DNA of 64,000 bases from Euryodendron excelsum (GCA_033060915.1 CM065399.1:16568001-16632000), one strand, 5' to 3'; counted from the first letter of the stretch, positions 47,601-59,831 are shown. Translations and numbers: made by a program. The notes: generated from the letters alone by a model not told the origin.

Positions 47601-50600
47601 TGGCATTATTGAGAAAGCTGAAAAAATACTTCCCCATTGGAAGAGGTAATATCTTCCGAAACAAGGCAAGCTTAGGGCCCGTTTGGTACAGCTTTTCTGC
47701 CTAACTTTTTTTTGGTTTATAAGTAAAAAAAGCCAGGATTTTCTAGCTTTTTTGTTTTCTGTTTTTTTTGCTTTTGTTTATTATCTTTAGCTTATAAAAG
47801 CAAAAAAACCAAAAAATTCTAACTTTTTTGCTTATAAGCCACAAAAGCAAAACCAAAAATGCTACAAAAAACCTCTACCAAACGGGCACTTACTCTCATC
47901 AAAAGCAGTCTTTCTAGCTTGTCTACCTTGTGTCCATGTTTATGATCTCGGCCTCAGTAATGGAACATTTGGAAAGAATGCAAACTTGCAAAGGAACTTT
48001 CTCTCGGGAGGATTGGATAATGAGTTTAAGTATCATCTTATGGCATGGCACAAGGTTTCTTTGCCCTTTTATCAAGGAGCCCTAGGTATTCGTCAGCTTT
48101 GGAGGTTTAATCAAGCTCTCTTAGGAAAGTGGCTGTGTAAATTTGCTAAAAAGAATGGTGACTTAGGGAAAATGGTGATACATTGGGAACATGGTTCGGG
48201 AATTGGCGGATGGACTTCTAGGAATGTCAGGACTTCTTATGGGGTGGGCTCATGGGAAGGGATCAGAAAGGGTTGGCAAGACTTTCTCAGCAAAGCTAGT
48301 TTTGTTATTGGCAATGGGAGGAGAGTGAGGTTCTAGGTTGACGTGTGGTGCAATGACATTCCCCTTTCCACCACCTTCCCGGATCTCTTTGCTCTTGCTG
48401 GAAATAAGTAAGCAATGGTGGTTGACCGTTGCGGATCTTAGAGCATGTGTGTTTTGGTAGTTAATATTTGTTCGGACAATTCAGGATTGGGAACTGGAGA
48501 TGATTGATAAGTTCTTTGATGCCCTGTATAAGGTGAATGTGTCTCGAATGAAAAAGGAGAGGTTGGTCTGGAGAGATAACAATGGAAAATTTTGGGTAAA
48601 ATCTTACTGCGCTGTGCTTGGTAATATACACTCTACTTTTCCTCGGAAGAGTATTTGGAAAGTGGGGGCTCAACCAAAAGTTTTTTTTTTTTTGTGTGGA
48701 CAATAGCTTTGGATTCCATTCGCACCATCCATAACATGGGAAGAAGGGGGACAATGCTCCCTAATTGGTGTTAGAAGTCGGTAGATCATCTCCTCATTCA
48801 TTGCGACATAGCATGGCAGCCTTGGAGTATGTTTTTCACTGTTTGGGGTCCATTGGGTTATGCCAGCCTCTATTACTTGCTTGTTTGAATCTTGGCCGAG
48901 AGGGAGCAAGTCAAGGGGATAAAGAAGCCTTGGATGTTAGCTCTGATGTGCATCATGTGTACATTTGGAAAGAGCGAAATTGTGGGACATTTGAGCATGC
49001 TATTCAACCAATACATAGATTAAAAGCAGTTTTGTTACATACTTTCCATTTTTGGTATTTGGGAAATTTTTGTGAATAATCTTTTACTCTTATAGATTTT
49101 ATAGGGAATCGTCTTTGTGGGTGAAGGTCCTTAATCTTTGTATACAGTCTGTGTATAGAGGTGGCATCCCTTTTGGTGTCTTTTTGAGTAATACAACCTA
49201 CATCTACTCATCAAACTAAAAAATAAAAGTTGTAGACTATCTTGGGATAAACTGCAGTACAATTTCCAAGTAGATGAGTGAGGCTTTCACCAAAAGAGAA
49301 GAAGAGTCAGGCTTACCGAGAAATCAGCATACACACAAAAAAAAAAAAAAGTGTTATATATTTAGAACTTGCAATGCCTTTTTTTTTCCTTCGACGAAAC
49401 CAATCCCAAAGACAAGTAGACCACATAACTTGTGAGATAATCTTTTATTTAGTTTATTGCAACTAGATTTTATATCAGTATATTTTTTGTTACGTAAAGA
49501 TATATATATCTATATATATAATAAAATATGGCACCAACGGGTGCCCCCCATATACAAAAAAAATTGAGGACCAAAATAAAGACCTACAGAACCAATATAT
49601 CCATCTACTCAAGTGACTCCACAATATCCAAAAATGGGTTCACGGGCTGATCCACTTTACCTGAGACCTTACTACATAAAAGTAACAAAATTTGCTCTTA
49701 AGTCTAAAAAAGGAACTTCCACCCCACCAAAAGATCGATAACGTTCTCCCCATATTAACCACGTCACTACCAAATGCACTAAAGACCAGGCCTCTTTCCT
49801 CCTCTTACCCACTCTAGCCCCTCTCCAAGAATGAATGAGCACCACAGAAACATCCATTCTAATGCCAAACATACAAAGAACCACAAACCAAAAATCTCTA
49901 GCAACAACACAATGAATGACGAGATGACTGACTCCCCATCATGTTTACAAACACAACACCACTTAACAGGAATACACTAGTACTCCAACCAAGCACATAC
50001 CAAGGTCAGAATTTTGTCTCAAAATAACCATACTGACAAAGTATGTAAATTTTTTTTAAAAAAATTTATGAAACTTTAGTTGAGCAAAATGTTTAAGCAA
50101 TTAACTTGTATGGGACTTTCTTGATCATCAAATATCATAATGAAATAGATAGGGCGTTTTCTTTATTCTCAATTTTTTTATTTTTATTTTTAATGACAAA
50201 AAGGGGGAAATAGAAAAAAATTTGGTCCCCGATCCTGATATGTGTCAAAACAAATCAAAGTTTCGGTGTGTTTTATAGTGTTTCGATGCATTTTCTTATG
50301 TTTTGATGGGAACATTGGAATTTTGGTTTTCTGCTAATGTTTTGGGTCAATTTCCTAGGAAGCCGAAATGTCTGAAACATTTAGATGGACATGTAACGAA
50401 GCTTTGTTCCTTGCTAGTAGGTGAAATCCTAGAATCAAAGAAGCACAAACATTTCTAAGTGTCATGTTTGTGTCGGACACTACTCTAATGCATGTCAACC
50501 ACGCGTTCAAATGTATCCTATTATGTTTAAATTTTTTTAAAACCGGCCACACTTCGAATACTTGAGGAATAATATATGTGCCTATCACTGACATATATAA

Positions 50601-53600
50601 AACAAGTTGCAAGTCTGAATAAAATATCTTAGGATCCAATTATAAATAAAAAAACAATGTGGATTTATATCTAATTTGACGTCTAAACTATGGAATGCAT
50701 GGTTTTTAATTTTAATTAGAGTCATCTACAATTTTCATTATCTTTTAATAAGTTATTCATATATGTGAAATAAGAAATATATAAAATCTATATTTTTTTT
50801 GTTATGTCTCTGTTGTCTCATGTTCTGCATTTTTTTAAAATTGTCACGTTAACGTGTCCATGTCATGTTTGTGTCGCATGGATGCGTCCGTAGTTGTTAG
50901 CATATATAGTGTTTGCATCAGCTTGTATTATATAGTCACCACATAATAAGCACAAAAACTTCTAAGAAGGTGTTGTGTCCGTGTCACATTGTGTCAGACA
51001 CGCCATTTGTTGGACACTCCCCGAAACGTGTCGAACATGCATTCAAACTTGTCCTATTATTTTTTTAATCTTTTAAGAATCAAACACACTTCGAACAATT
51101 GGGAGAACCCACGTATCCATCACGTGGACACATGTTCATTAGTTAGATACATATGAAACAAGTTGTAAATTTGAAGAAAGTAACGTGAGATCTAATTGTA
51201 TAAAATAAACATTATGATTTTATACCTAATTTGATGTTTAATCTATATTCCTATATTTGATATATAAAGATATATATTTTTTGTTTGTCCCCGCCATGTC
51301 GTGTCCTGCAATATTTGAAAATTATTGTGTCCGTGTCGCATATCTATGTCTGTGCTACTTAGGTCACCACTCTAATATAGTATTATTATTAGGTGCACAA
51401 GAGGTTGTATTTAAGGCTTTCTTTGTCTGCAATTCAGATTTGTTAACAAGCAAACAATCCAAAGGGCTTTTAATGTGTCCATTTTGACTAATACTCCTTT
51501 CCATCCCCATTGAATAGACTCATGCAATCAGTTATGAATATTCTTTCATTTTTCTCTTAGCAGGTGAGGCTGAGAATGAAGCAGAAGGGTAATTACAAGG
51601 TAACTTCATCTAGAATTATAGTAGCATCCCATTATGAGGTAGAATATCATCCGACAAACACAGAATTATGTATAAGTTACATTACCTTGAAAGCAAACTA
51701 AAAGAGAGCAATTTCTCTTATTTCAGATAATCATCTTGATGTATGATAGCTTTGAACAACTTGGAATATAGTGCATAGAATTGGTTTTCTAGTGGGTTTC
51801 ATGTTATGGAAAGATTGTACCTTCAGTGTTCTAAATGTTAGAACAAATATTATATGGTTTAATATCTTGATGTTAAAGAGTGTAAGTTACTGGATTTGCA
51901 GAGAATAGCTTGCTGGACTTTCTGGACAGCAACTATTTTGGAGTTTTAAGAGTGGAATTAAAGGCTATAGGGTAGAGGAATGCGGGGATTGATTTAGACT
52001 TGATTGAGTAGGGTTTTGGCAACAAAATATGGGCTGATCGGTCGTTGTGAACAATAGTGCAAGAATAGTAAATTTTTGCAGCTAAGTGAAGAAGAAGAAG
52101 AAGAAGAAGAAGAAGAAGAAGAGAGCTTCACCTTCACAAGGCTTAAGCAAAATACACCAACACAACTCAAATTCTTACAAGTCAAACTCCCTAGAATAAA
52201 AAAAATCATACAAATAACTGAAGGCTACAAAAATTCTAATTCTGCTAGGACTAAGACCCAATAACAGGGAAATTTGAGTCTTCTACTATTAAGACCTTTA
52301 TAGACCTAATAAAAACCATGCATGGTAACCATATAATATAACTTGGCCTAAATAACACACATGGGCCCACACTGCAGCCCATGTCCAGAAAACTAGAAAT
52401 TACCTAATTAGTCTTAGCAACTAAAGCTAATAAAAAATAAATATGTCGAGAAGCATACTATGTGCTAGAATCCAGACAAAATCCAAAATAAAAACTCAAA
52501 AACCCCGAAGTTTATTACATATCTTCCCAAATAGGCCCCTGTAAAATTTCCAATCTGCCCTTGTTCTTCACATACTCCACAGCCTTTTGATTTACAAAAA
52601 ATATATTAGCAGCACCAATATCTTGTTCGACTTATGAGCTATTTTCTCAGCCTGTTGAAATTCTCTGGTATATTCAAATCATGTTCTCCCTCTGACAGTC
52701 TGACTAGAGATTAAATTGGTGCAACAGTTCTTTGTAGATTTATACCCCTACCTTCATTTTTTTTTTTGGGTACCCCTACCCTTTATTTTTATTAAGAAAA
52801 ATTAAAGCAATAGCAATCAAATATGAGACACGGTTTTTCCCCCCTGTAAGTTGGTTCTTTATCCAACATGACATCTGAAAGAAAAAAAAAAACTGATAGG
52901 ATGCAACAACAAAGAAGAAAAGAGAAAATAAAAGAAAATTTCTCTATGCAAAACAACAAAGACAAATTTTATTAAAAAGCATTTAAAGTCAAAATAATAA
53001 AAAAAAGATGGAAGAGGAAAAAAGTTTGCCAACTAATTAGAAGAGATGACACAGGAAGAAGAAAAAGAAAAGCAACCAATGCAGCCACAGCATTAATAAG
53101 TGGTAATTCGTCCAAGCAAGGGTTAGAAGCACACCTCGGATCCATGTAAGGTCTGAGATCAATTGTATCTCTGAAACCCACATGGCCATTCAATTTACTT
53201 AAGTGACCACGAGCATCTTGGCTGAACCTCTTCAGATGAATGGTCAAAATAGGTGGTACCCTATTAATGAAGATCCTTTTAGTGGCATCCCTCTTCACCT
53301 TCATGCTCTCATCATTCATTTCCTCATTGTCACTTCCTTCTGATCCAGCTCCTCCAGGTAACAGCTGCGACTTCCTTTGCTGAACCTCATCAGTGTCCCA
53401 TCCAGCATTACTAGGTTCATTAATGCTGCAAGAATCACTGGCTTCACCACTGATACTTGCTTGACTACAAGTTCTATAACAACTTGAAGAATGTGACAGC
53501 TCTGTTAGTGCATCATTCATCTCACTATTACCATCTATTGACTGGGAAACTGAGAGGATCAGCTCAGCTTTCTGACTGATCTCATCTTTGTAAATCTGGT

Positions 53601-56145
53601 TATCATCAATTTTCCTATTATCTGACATCAAGCTTTCATCCAAAGTACAATGTACATCTCCATTACTACGGTTTCTAACCTCATCAAGGCAAGGACAAGC
53701 CTTAAAGGAACTTGATGGAGCACTTTGAATTCTATCCTCAACCTCCCTTATCTGAATCTTTGATGTAGCTTTCTGTTGCTTTTTCCTAGATTGCATCCTT
53801 TGCTTTCGCATAGCTTTTGAACAATTTTCACAATGCCAAGCATGTTCATTGGAGAGAAGCTCTGGCTTTGTGAAACATGCAAAACAACTCTCTATGGTCA
53901 CTGGAGAACTACTATTATCGACTTCATCTGGATCAGACTCACTGGTATTTCCAGCTAATAAACCAGTTTCTGCAATTTCATTTTCCTGAAAATTGTTCTG
54001 ACTTGACAAGGGTTTTACATTGGGCCCCACAGCAATCTCTGGCTCATTGAATAAGTCTCCAAAGCCATCGAAGTCCAACGCATCTGGTTCACAACCAACA
54101 GCTGACGAGGAGACCTCACCTTCTCTCAATATCTCATCACTATTTGAAGTTTGTTCTTTATAAGGAAGCAACAGAACTTCAGAATCCTGAACCTGTAATG
54201 GGAAGTCATTCTCAAAAGAATTCCCTCGAGAATTAACTTTCAAATTTAACTCTGTAGAAAGGGAGGAAACCTGAGTACTAGGTTCTGATGCCTTCTGTAA
54301 AAAGACATCATTCTGAACAGCATCCTTGCCCCCAGAATTTTGAATTCCTGATAAATCATTAACTTTTGAAGCCATATCATGGTCATTTGATAACTTACTT
54401 GGTTCAAGGAAATCTAACCACGTCATATTGTCCAATGAACATGCTGTTTCTACGGTGCAATGGGAATGGACATGCCTGCTAGATTCTATGCCATCCTGTA
54501 ATAAGGCATCATTTTGAACAGCATCCTTTTTTCCTGAGACATAAATCACTGCATCATTAGCTTTTGAAGCCGTATCATGGTCATTTGACACAGGATCTGG
54601 ATCCTGGTAATCCAACCCTGTTGAATCTAATGAAGCCTCTGTCTCATCCGTAGCATTGTTCAGGAATGGCTTCTTTTCGAACTCTTCAACAGTCAAAAGA
54701 TCCGATGAAACTGAACTTTTTATATCTGCCACTGTATTTGGGCCAATGGATACAAACAGTGTAGAATCGGCCAAAGCATCTCCCACTTTTTCTGCGACGG
54801 GCACACTAGATTCTACATGGCAAGAAGATGCACCACCAGCTGACAGGACTGCAACAGTTTCAGATGCTACAGAATCTGCATCCCTATTAACTTTTGGCCG
54901 AATCCTTCCACTTCGTTTTGGAGGCAGTTTTGGTTTCTTGGCTCGAGAAATAGGTTTGGCCCTTTTGGCTGAGTGTTTCTTGGTTGGAACTGGTAGTGAG
55001 AGATCTAGAATCGGCTCAAACACTGTTGAAGAGTGCCCACATTCCAAACAAGAAACAGTACTAGATAGTTGGCCCCCAAAGATGGCATCGACAAAAGTAG
55101 GACCCCGATTTGTGGAAATCCCATTTTCGTGAGAAGTACTCTGTTTTTTTGCTTTCAACTCTTCAGTACACAACCCATCAAGTAAACAACGAAGCAATTC
55201 ATGACTGTCATGCTGTTGATATCCCCTAAATTGAGGAGCCTTGGCACAAAGACACCCAAAAAAGGTTCCTGGATTTATCACCTTTCTCAAGCCAACCTCT
55301 GGGCTAGTTTCAGTGAAGAGCTTCTTCAAAGAAACAGTAAGAGGCCCAACAAACTCATCCACTTCACAGAAGTGGCCCCGCAATCTATCCATTGCTAAGA
55401 GATTCTGCATGATGGAATTAAAAAAGCAAGTATTACCAAGATTAACCAAGCCTCTGACCACATAACCACTTCTTCCATCCAAACTACTTGGAGCGGTGCT
55501 TTCTGATTTTATCTCACTTGTAACACTGCTACTCCCAAACCAAGCATTCTCAACATCCACTGAAGCCTCTTGCAATGACTGCCCCTTGATCAGTTTCACA
55601 ATATCTGACAACAAATCCTTCTGTTCACCGCTTTCCTCCAAAATTTCAATTGGAATAAGTGTACTGCATGGGAAGCACCAGCGTAGTTGAGGGTTTTCAA
55701 ATTGGATAACCAATGGATGACGGGTCTGCCTGGCATGCCGGACTGCATGGCTTTGAGGGGTTGTTGGGAATCCAATCCCTCCACATGAAAAATGCCCACA
55801 TTCCAAACAAATCCAAATCGCTTTAGACTCAGATTTAGTATCCCCAGGACCTCCCCCTTTCTTCTTCCCCTGCTTGCCCTTTCCCTTACTTGCCCGCCTA
55901 TCAACCGCACCTTCCCTACAATCTTCACACCTAATATGTTTTATAGACCTTATCCTTGAAGAAACTTTAACCAAATCAATACCCTTATCAAGATGGGCGC
56001 ATGCTTTCCTCTCTTTTATGACTGAAAGACCATCATCTACAGTCTGAGTGTTTGGAATGCTTTGCTGCGCAACAGTTCTCTGAGAAGGGGTAGAAACCCG
56101 CTTCTCCTTATGAACATTCCGGCCCTTCTTAACTCTTTTACCCAT
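44624..56145 (-). CDS. UBP2: Ubiquitin-specific protease, UBP1/UBP2 type, 2 coding exons, 1082 aa
   Basis: Exon 1 is 56145-53135 and exon 2 is 44861-44624; the phases agree (3249 nt) and the junction reads [19 protein letters not shown]. The lysine-rich N-terminus ([10 protein letters not shown]) is followed by a ZnF-UBP domain at about 46-165, with ligand-type residues C49, H51, C73, C76, C113, C116, C121, H133, H137 and H143. The USP domain starts at about 230: Cys box [19 protein letters not shown] (catalytic C240), QQD box [18 protein letters not shown], a CxxC pair (SCLECGHS), then a long acidic, serine-rich insertion (about 420-850) and a second CxxC pair (WHCENC). It ends with HLKRFSQ and, in exon 2, the His box [11 protein letters not shown] (H1029) and YQASD. 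This enzyme removes ubiquitin from proteins. Arabidopsis UBP1/UBP2 share this layout and similar size; UBP1 versus UBP2 cannot be decided here. A frame runs past the exon 1 donor to 52972 but is intronic. Confidence 0.94.
46139..46470. repeat. Dispersed repeat, copy 1 of 3 in the UBP intron
   Basis: It shares CACTCCCTGACACGTGTTGG, CATTCAAATGTATTCTATTA and CTTGAGGGACATACATGTCC with the copies at 50440 and 50950. It ends in CAAATTGCAAATTTTGAACA and ATGATCCAATGACAAAATAA blocks. Confidence 0.75.
46860..49220 (+). mobile_element. L1-type LINE fragment (RT to 3' end), degenerate, in the UBP intron
   Basis: The RT motifs are readable on the plus strand: [30 protein letters not shown] and [11 protein letters not shown]. 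Where LFADDT is expected the sequence reads LLSANDRI, so the catalytic pair is lost. After a MITE insertion the reading resumes as [20 protein letters not shown] and [14 protein letters not shown], then [10 protein letters not shown] and the [13 protein letters not shown] tail, the usual 3' part of plant LINEs. Stops and frameshifts are frequent. The 5' part (endonuclease) is absent. It lies antisense to the UBP gene. Confidence 0.88.
47675..47889. mobile_element. Tourist-like MITE (215 bp) inserted in the LINE
   Basis: Terminal inverted repeats are GGGCCCGTTTGGTA and TACCAAACGGGCAC, flanked by a TTA duplication (47672-47674 and 47890-47892). TTA/TAA duplications and this TIR type point to the PIF/Harbinger group. 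The centre is a T-rich/A-rich palindrome (TTATCTTTAGCTTATAA). A relative is at 58666-58863. Confidence 0.85.
49540..50020 (-). mobile_element. 3' tail of a second LINE, minus strand
   Basis: The minus-strand frame at 49672-49884 contains [21 protein letters not shown], the C-terminal segment after the zf-RVT region of plant LINEs. Only the last few hundred bases remain. It faces the LINE at 46860-49220 tail to tail. Confidence 0.65.
50440..50890. repeat. Dispersed repeat, copy 2 of 3 in the UBP intron
   Basis: It reads ACATTTCTAAGTGTCATG, GTTCAAATGTATCCTATTA, ATACTTGAGGAATAATATAT and ACAAGTTGCAAGTCTGAATA in the same order as the other copies. It continues through ATCTAATTTGACGTCTAAAC to GTGTCGCATGGATGCGTCCG. 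Confidence 0.75.
50950..51365. repeat. Dispersed repeat, copy 3 of 3 in the UBP intron
   Basis: It reads ACTTCTAAGAAGGTGTTGTG, GTTGGACACTCCCCGAAACG, ACAAGTTGTAAATTTGAAGA and ACCTAATTTGATGTTTAATC, ending GTCCGTGTCGCATATCTATG. It follows copy 2 directly, so 50440-51365 is a tandem pair. Confidence 0.75.
52088..52123. repeat. (GAA)n microsatellite in the UBP intron
   Basis: About 11 GAA units; the poly-Glu and poly-Ser frames across it are artefacts. Confidence 0.9.
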
Positions 56146-56760
56146 TAATTCCTAACACCAATCCAGAAAAACCATGAACACCATCCACCTAAAAAATAAA
56201 ACCAAATCAATGCAAACCAATACCAAACCAATCCAATAAAATCATAAACACTAAAATACCCACCAAACTCATATATTTAGAAGAGAAAGCACTAAAAAAA
56301 ATCATTACAAAACCAAACCATTCCTAAAAGGAAACCAGGCACTACAAAACCACATTAAAACAGAAAGAAAAAATTACTAAAAAAAAAGAGTCACAGCTAA
56401 CGATCAAAACGAGGGATACATACAAAAATCAAATTTCAAATTAGAACCCATCACAGATTTCTATCTTTGGGAGATACCCAGATGGTGTTCTGCATAGAAA
56501 ATCATTTGTAACTGCTAACTGCTTCTGAGCAGTCGCACATGCTAAGCAAAGGTAGATATTCCCCAATGAATCAAAATAGAAAGAACAAAAGACTCACCAC
56601 AAAATCTGGATGGACGAACCTGAGATTGCTCGAATAATCTCCAATGGATTCTCGTTACATGGAAAGCAAAAGAAGCCTACAGTTCGAGGATTAGGATCCA
56701 ATTAAGGCGTTTGGCGCACCCTCTCTCTCTCTTTCTCTCTCTCCCTGTCTCTGTGGGAGG
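56146..56760 (-). promoter_or_regulatory. 5' UTR and probable leader intron of the UBP gene
   Basis: On the minus strand a strong donor-like GTGAGT is complementary to 56592-56597, and an acceptor-like GTGTTAG lies just before the ATG at about 56153-56159. A leader intron of about 440 bp is therefore plausible. A CT-rich tract at 56718-56752 may mark the promoter or leader start. No transcript evidence is available from sequence. Confidence 0.4.
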
Positions 56761-57034
56761 AGAGAGAAACAGAGAGGAGGTGGCAGTGGAGGTGAAAAAC
56801 AGAGTAAAAAAAAAGACAGACAGGGTTTATCTTGGGGCCTTGGGGTCAAAGGCTAAAAGCTTTATGAAACCCCCAACAGCCCCCAACTCCCATCCCAACT
56901 ATGAAAAGTTCAGTAGTATTGCTAGTTTGACAGGAGTCATAGTTGGCATGGTTGCTAACCCTAGAACAAATGCCAAAAGCAAAAATGTTGGGGTCATAAG
57001 GGAAATTTCCTTAAAAATACAGTACTTTTCGTAA

Positions 57035-58440
57035 ATAAATTTAATGGAGTTTCAGCGTTCGAGCTCGATTGCCCACTCTGCAATAGTTCTCAACTTACCA
57101 CTCGCAGACCGATACAACAAATGAACAAAGAAATTTTTTATTTTTTATTTCATCATAAAATCAAACTCAACACAACTTGTTCAGACGGTAAGTAGTGAAA
57201 AACTTTATAAGTTCACTCACGCACTAAAACTCTCCTGATATGGAAGGGCTAGTCCACACGAAATCTCCTGTGGTCCCGGGCCAAATAGCCCCCGAAATTA
57301 ACAAAAAAATTTAGACATCAACATTTTAAAGTTTTTCAAAAGTATAATTTGTCCAACCGAACCAACAAACTAAATAAATTAACAATCCTATTTTCTTTTT
57401 TAGTAATTTTGAGAAGAGAATTTTTTTATATATAAAAAAAAGACTATTGATGTCAGCCTTTGTATTCCTCATTCTTTGAAAGTGGTTGTAATTTTTCCTT
57501 CTAGCCCCTTGGCTCTTCTATGAAAGCTTGCTTTTCTTTAAAAAAAATAATAATAAAACAAAAAATGTTTACACCACTCTCACAAAAGGTACTTTTTACA
57601 ATATAACAAAACATTATTTTTTTTAAAAAAATAATATTTTTACTAGGAAGAAATCTGCCACCAAATGGGATTAGGATCATCTCTATTTCATAGTTAGAAT
57701 GGTGGAATGGAGATTTTCATTTTATCAATCAATGGATTAGATGAAGTCTTACAAGATATCTTATCAAAACTACATCATTTTATACATTAAATTTTTTTTT
57801 ATATAACCATAAAAATCATTTATTTTCTCGCAAACACCAACTTGCCCATGTAAGAAAAGGGAATTTAAAAATAATTGAATGTTTCTACCTTTTTAGTTAT
57901 ACTAAAAATGCAAGTTGAAACAATTCATGGTCGTGCCCCATGTCTCGATTTGTGAAGTTCAACAGACAAAATAACAATTGTTACTTAATTTTAGTCTAAA
58001 ATGTACATAAAATATTTTTATAATTAAGTTATATAAATTTGGTTTGTATATTTTTATACACAACTATTAATCTAACATGGATGCTGCTAAGGAAGTATAA
58101 ATATGACGTGGTTATTAACTTATTACTAGTAAAGTACTTGAAAATTCCAGAATATTTTGTAATTTTTTCAACAAAATCCTTCATGTATAACTAATGTAGA
58201 TGTATAATTAATTAATAATTTAACGCAACTATGCAAAAAAGATCAAACTGACTAAATTTTCATTTGAAATGTCATTTTTTTAGACAAGATAAAATATCAC
58301 ATATTGGATCTCAACAAAATTCTTTGGACTTGTATAAATAGGTGAAATAAATAAATAAAATAGGTAATTACACCCAACAATTTTCATTAATTTTATATAT
58401 TAATTGGATTTAATGGGAGAGAATTCTTACCAAAAGGGTA
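57035..58440. other. AT-rich intergenic DNA, no gene seen
   Basis: Upstream of the UBP gene. No coding frame with a domain and no clear element ends. Confidence 0.6.
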
Positions 58441-58665
58441 TTGGATAACACTTTTTTTACCCTTAAAATATTTTCCTATTTTTCTCTCTTCCTCCTCCGC
58501 ATATTCACTCTGCTGGAAATTAATTCCTCTTTTCTTTCTTCTCTTTCTTTCCTCTCTTCATCAATTTCTTCCTCAAATCCCCATTGCCCACCATTCCAAC
58601 ACACCTCCACGATCCCTCAGTGTTGCACACCACCACCGCACACTACATCCATTGCCTCATAATAA

Positions 58666-58863
58666 GAGTCTGTTTGGTAGAACTTATTTCAAGTTTTTTT
58701 GGCTTGATTTTGTTAACTTATAAGCAAAAAAAATTAATTTTTTTTCATTTTTTGCTTTTTTGCTAGTTTTAGCTTATAAAAGCAAAAAAGGTAAATTTTT
58801 TTTTAACTTTTTACTTATAATCTAAAAAACAAAATTAAAAAAATAATTGTACCAAATGAGCCT
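58666..58863. mobile_element. Tourist-like MITE (198 bp), same family as the one in the UBP intron
   Basis: Ends read GAGTCTGTTTGGTA and TACCAAATGAGCCT with a TAA duplication (58663-58665 and 58864-58866). The interior repeats the CTTATAAGCAAAAAA and TTAGCTTATAAAAGCAAAAA blocks of the copy at 47675. The TIRs have diverged more. Confidence 0.75.
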
Positions 58864-58869
58864 TAAGCT

Positions 58870-59405
58870 CATCAAATCGCCCCGAGGTTCATAACCCGGG
58901 CCAACGCAGGGCTGTGGCCTTGCACGATCCCGACAATGGGCAAGCATGGCCTGACCGTACCCTAAGATGTATGGGATAGGCTTGAGCCTAAGGTTTTGGC
59001 CCAGAGGCAGCCTGTAACCCGACATGATGTTTGGCCTGTGAATGGCCTTTGACCCGGCCAGAATTTGGCCTGCCAAGCCAGAATTTTTGAAAATTTAATT
59101 TATAAGACATGTATCCATTATAATTTTGGGGTTTCTCATCTAACACTAGCGTCTATGAATACCACCCATTATAATTGTGCTAACTTTACATAGGTGTTGT
59201 ATTGAAATAGATAAACTTGTACACCAACTTCAACAGAAAATATGGACACATGAAATCACATAGGCCTCATCAAAAAGCTCATGGCTCATGGCCCTTCCCG
59301 GCCCACTGGGCTTAGGCCCGTATGACCCAAGCCCATAATAGTATAGGCTGGGCCTGAGTTTGATTTTTAAGCCCATAGGCGGTCCACGGCCAAGCCTAAA
59401 AGTCT
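58870..59405. repeat. GC-rich GGCC-type dispersed repeat
   Basis: Two GC-rich blocks (58878-59060 and 59270-59400) rich in CCCGGGCC, GGCCTGTGAATGGCC and CCGGCCCACTGGGC flank an AT-rich centre. It is similar in character to 23590-23790. The element class is unknown. Confidence 0.55.
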
Positions 59406-59514
59406 AGTCAGCAGCTTGACTCTCTCTTTCTCTCTCTCAACTCTCAACTCTCAAAGCTTATTATCTCAATATTCAATTTTTTATTTACTTTTGAGGATCA
59501 TAGAAAACAAGAAG

Positions 59515-59751
59515 AAAAGCATGTGGCAAAACTTGAGTTCGACCAAAAGACTTCATAACGAGGGACCTTGTTTTGAAAAGAGTCAACCAGTCCACCAAAG
59601 ATCCTAGAGAGGGAAAGTTCGGACCCAATTGGGAAGAACCTTACGAAGTGGTCGACAGTACTAGGAAGGGGACCTACAGGTTGAAGAATTCAAAAGGTAA
59701 GGAGCTTCCGCACCCGTGGCACATAGAGCATCTCAGAAAGTACTACTCTTG
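59515..59751 (+). pseudogene. C-terminal tail of a Tat-type gypsy integrase
   Basis: From 59565 one frame reads DLVLKRVNQSTKDPREGKFG, then PNWEEPYEVV, GTYRLKNSKGKELPHPW and HIEHLRKYYS with a stop at 59749-59751. The GKFGPNWEEPY and HPWHIEHLRKYY motifs are the conserved end of Tat-type pol. The sequence just upstream has a frameshift and homology is lost before about 59515, so this is a truncated copy. Confidence 0.87.
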
Positions 59752-59831
59752 AAAGGCTCCAAATTGTAACTCAATAGATTATCAATAAAAGCGACTGTTC
59801 AACTATTGTCTACTTGCGTGGAATCGACATA

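Larger units (their letters stand above)
44862..53134 (-). other. 8.3-kb intron of the UBP gene, filled with repeats
   Basis: Bounded on the minus strand by CCGAG/GTGTGC and ATTACAG/GTGCAC. It contains a LINE fragment, a second LINE tail, a Tourist-like MITE, three copies of one dispersed repeat and a GAA microsatellite, each listed. The remaining parts (44870-46130, 51390-53130) show no gene. Confidence 0.88.

Noticed and set aside
52972..53134. Continuation of the UBP reading frame past exon 1
   Set aside because: The homology to USP enzymes stops at DPR, and a GTGTGC donor there joins in frame to the His-box exon at 44861. The extra residues are hydrophobic and AT-driven.
54656..55132. 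158-aa plus-strand frame
   Set aside because: Shadow of UBP exon 1 on the opposite strand.
56711..57034. 107-aa plus-strand frame next to the UBP promoter
   Set aside because: It begins in the CT-rich leader region antisense to the UBP gene and shows no domain.
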